DNA of 64,000 bases from assembly GCF_000346465.2 (NCBI RefSeq), contig NC_034011.1, forward strand, positions 14,321,339-14,385,338, read 5' to 3'. Shown here in pieces: positions 63,001 through 64,000 of the stretch. Each line of letters opens with the position of its first letter. Position 1 is the first letter of the stretch. The position numbers and the translations under genes were made by a program. The stretch comes from Prunus persica (Eukaryota; Streptophyta; Magnoliopsida; Rosales; Rosaceae). Below the pieces are notes generated by a model. The model saw nothing but the letters and a program-made list of their open reading frames with translations, had not been told where the DNA came from and did not search any database.

Positions 63001-64000
63001 TCTGATCCCTCAACAGGGCTTATGTAACTTTATAACCATCCACATCACAACTCGCTCAGCAAGTCCCAGACATGTATATGACTTGGGCCTACTTAAGGTT
63101 ATCGGTTGGTTTTAGCATAGAAAAATGTATTATTGGCTTAGCATGACTTCTATATTATTTATATATTTATTTAATTAATAAATTTCTAAAATACAATTTG
63201 GATTAGCATGTGATAATTATTGTATGTTACATTGGACTTTAAATATCTTTGGACTTCTTGTAACATTTTGGCCTCAACAAAGACCAAATCCTAATATATC
63301 TTAAGACTGAAATAGTAAAAAATTGATCTTCTAACTGAAATTCTAGGAAGAGCACAGAATAATGTAAGGGATGGATAGGTGCCCACCCACGCATATGTTT
63401 TTTTTCATTTGTTTTACAAATTAAAATTAAAAACATGACTCCCACATACTGTCAGCTGCTACCCTTTTGGCTTTTTTTTTTTTTTTTAATTTTTTGGTGG
63501 CCATTTTAATTAAATTAAATTTAAAAACACAAAACACCAACTTACAAATATTAATTTATTACAAAATAATAGGGTTTATTACAACAATATAAGAAGCTAG
63601 CCAATGAGAAAAAGCAAACACTACAATTGTTTTCAGAATTGCAAAGTTGCAACTGAAACAAAACCGCATCCAAAACGTTTGTATCCTTATCCAAATTTGT
63701 CCTAACTCCACATGTTTACTATATGATCCTTTTAGGTTACATATACATGTATATAATATGTAACTCTTTAAATGAGTTCATTTGAAGTTCTGGACATTCT
63801 CTTCCCACTTGTATGAAACATCTGAACTATCTTAATATTTTAGTTTCCTCCAACATTTTACCTACAAAGTAAAACTAATATATTTTCTTTTATTTTATTT
63901 TTTCTATTCTAAAGAAAAACTTAAGTAGAGCATTCGTTGCATTATGGCAAACGGTAAGATAAACAGTTGAGTTTTTTCGTTGTTGAAAAATTAAATAGTT
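63001..64000. other. Gene-free right end
   Basis: AT-rich with a T run at 63472-63488. Nothing recognised. Confidence 0.5.

Overview
The window is nuclear DNA of a flowering plant, most likely a eudicot. Its protein-coding genes are split by GT-AG introns, it is AT-rich between genes, and it is packed with LTR retrotransposons, MITEs and microsatellites. Two intact host genes were reconstructed exon by exon. One is a CDC48C-type AAA ATPase (23985-29422, 10 exons, 862 aa, plus strand). The other is the plastid ribosomal protein bL21 (52918-57361, 5 exons, 218 aa, plus strand). A third probable gene encodes a 42-residue basic peptide (11282-11410). The genus cannot be fixed from the sequence alone.

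Layout. 1-7031: a decayed Ty3/gypsy-type element on the minus strand, open at the left edge, with a young Copia element (2073-6655) inserted in its LTR. 7085-8042: the 3' part of a CPBP-family membrane protease gene, cut off by that nest and carrying a probable frameshift. 11.1-11.4 kb: the small peptide gene. 12.3-18.2 kb: MITE-rich ground (a hAT-type MITE with an 8-bp target duplication, two copies of a Tourist-like MITE, a CACTA-like end with a perfect 130-bp tandem duplication, and a fold-back element). 18637-22826: an almost complete PIF/Harbinger transposon with TTA target duplications, an intact transposase and a Myb-like second ORF carrying one stop. 23.8-29.8 kb: CDC48C. 30.9-31.8 kb: exon fragments of two unrelated genes (SRP receptor alpha and a RETICULATA-family protein) lying side by side, followed by a 27-bp minisatellite. 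33.1-34.5 kb: an O-fucosyltransferase pseudogene abutting a Copia remnant.

34.5-50.9 kb is a pile of Copia retrotransposons: a truncated one (34559-38618), an integrase fragment on the plus strand, a minus-strand element whose gag is split by a plus-strand element (40503-44106, TSD AAAAT), and a longer decayed element (45052-50930) with near-matching 5-bp target duplications. 50.9-52.8 kb holds nothing recognisable. 52.8-57.4 kb is the bL21c gene. The last 6.6 kb has no gene I can support, but it has a long-TIR MITE (58985-59470), a tRNA-derived SINE-like motif, a ~127-bp tandem repeat and a degenerate repeat block.

The host genes have no operon-like relation. What links much of the window is repeated transposon insertion, nesting and gene-fragment capture. 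I found no clear new enzymatic or defence system. The best leads are the gene-fragment mosaic, the nearly autonomous Harbinger element with its odd subterminal repeats, and the small peptide gene.
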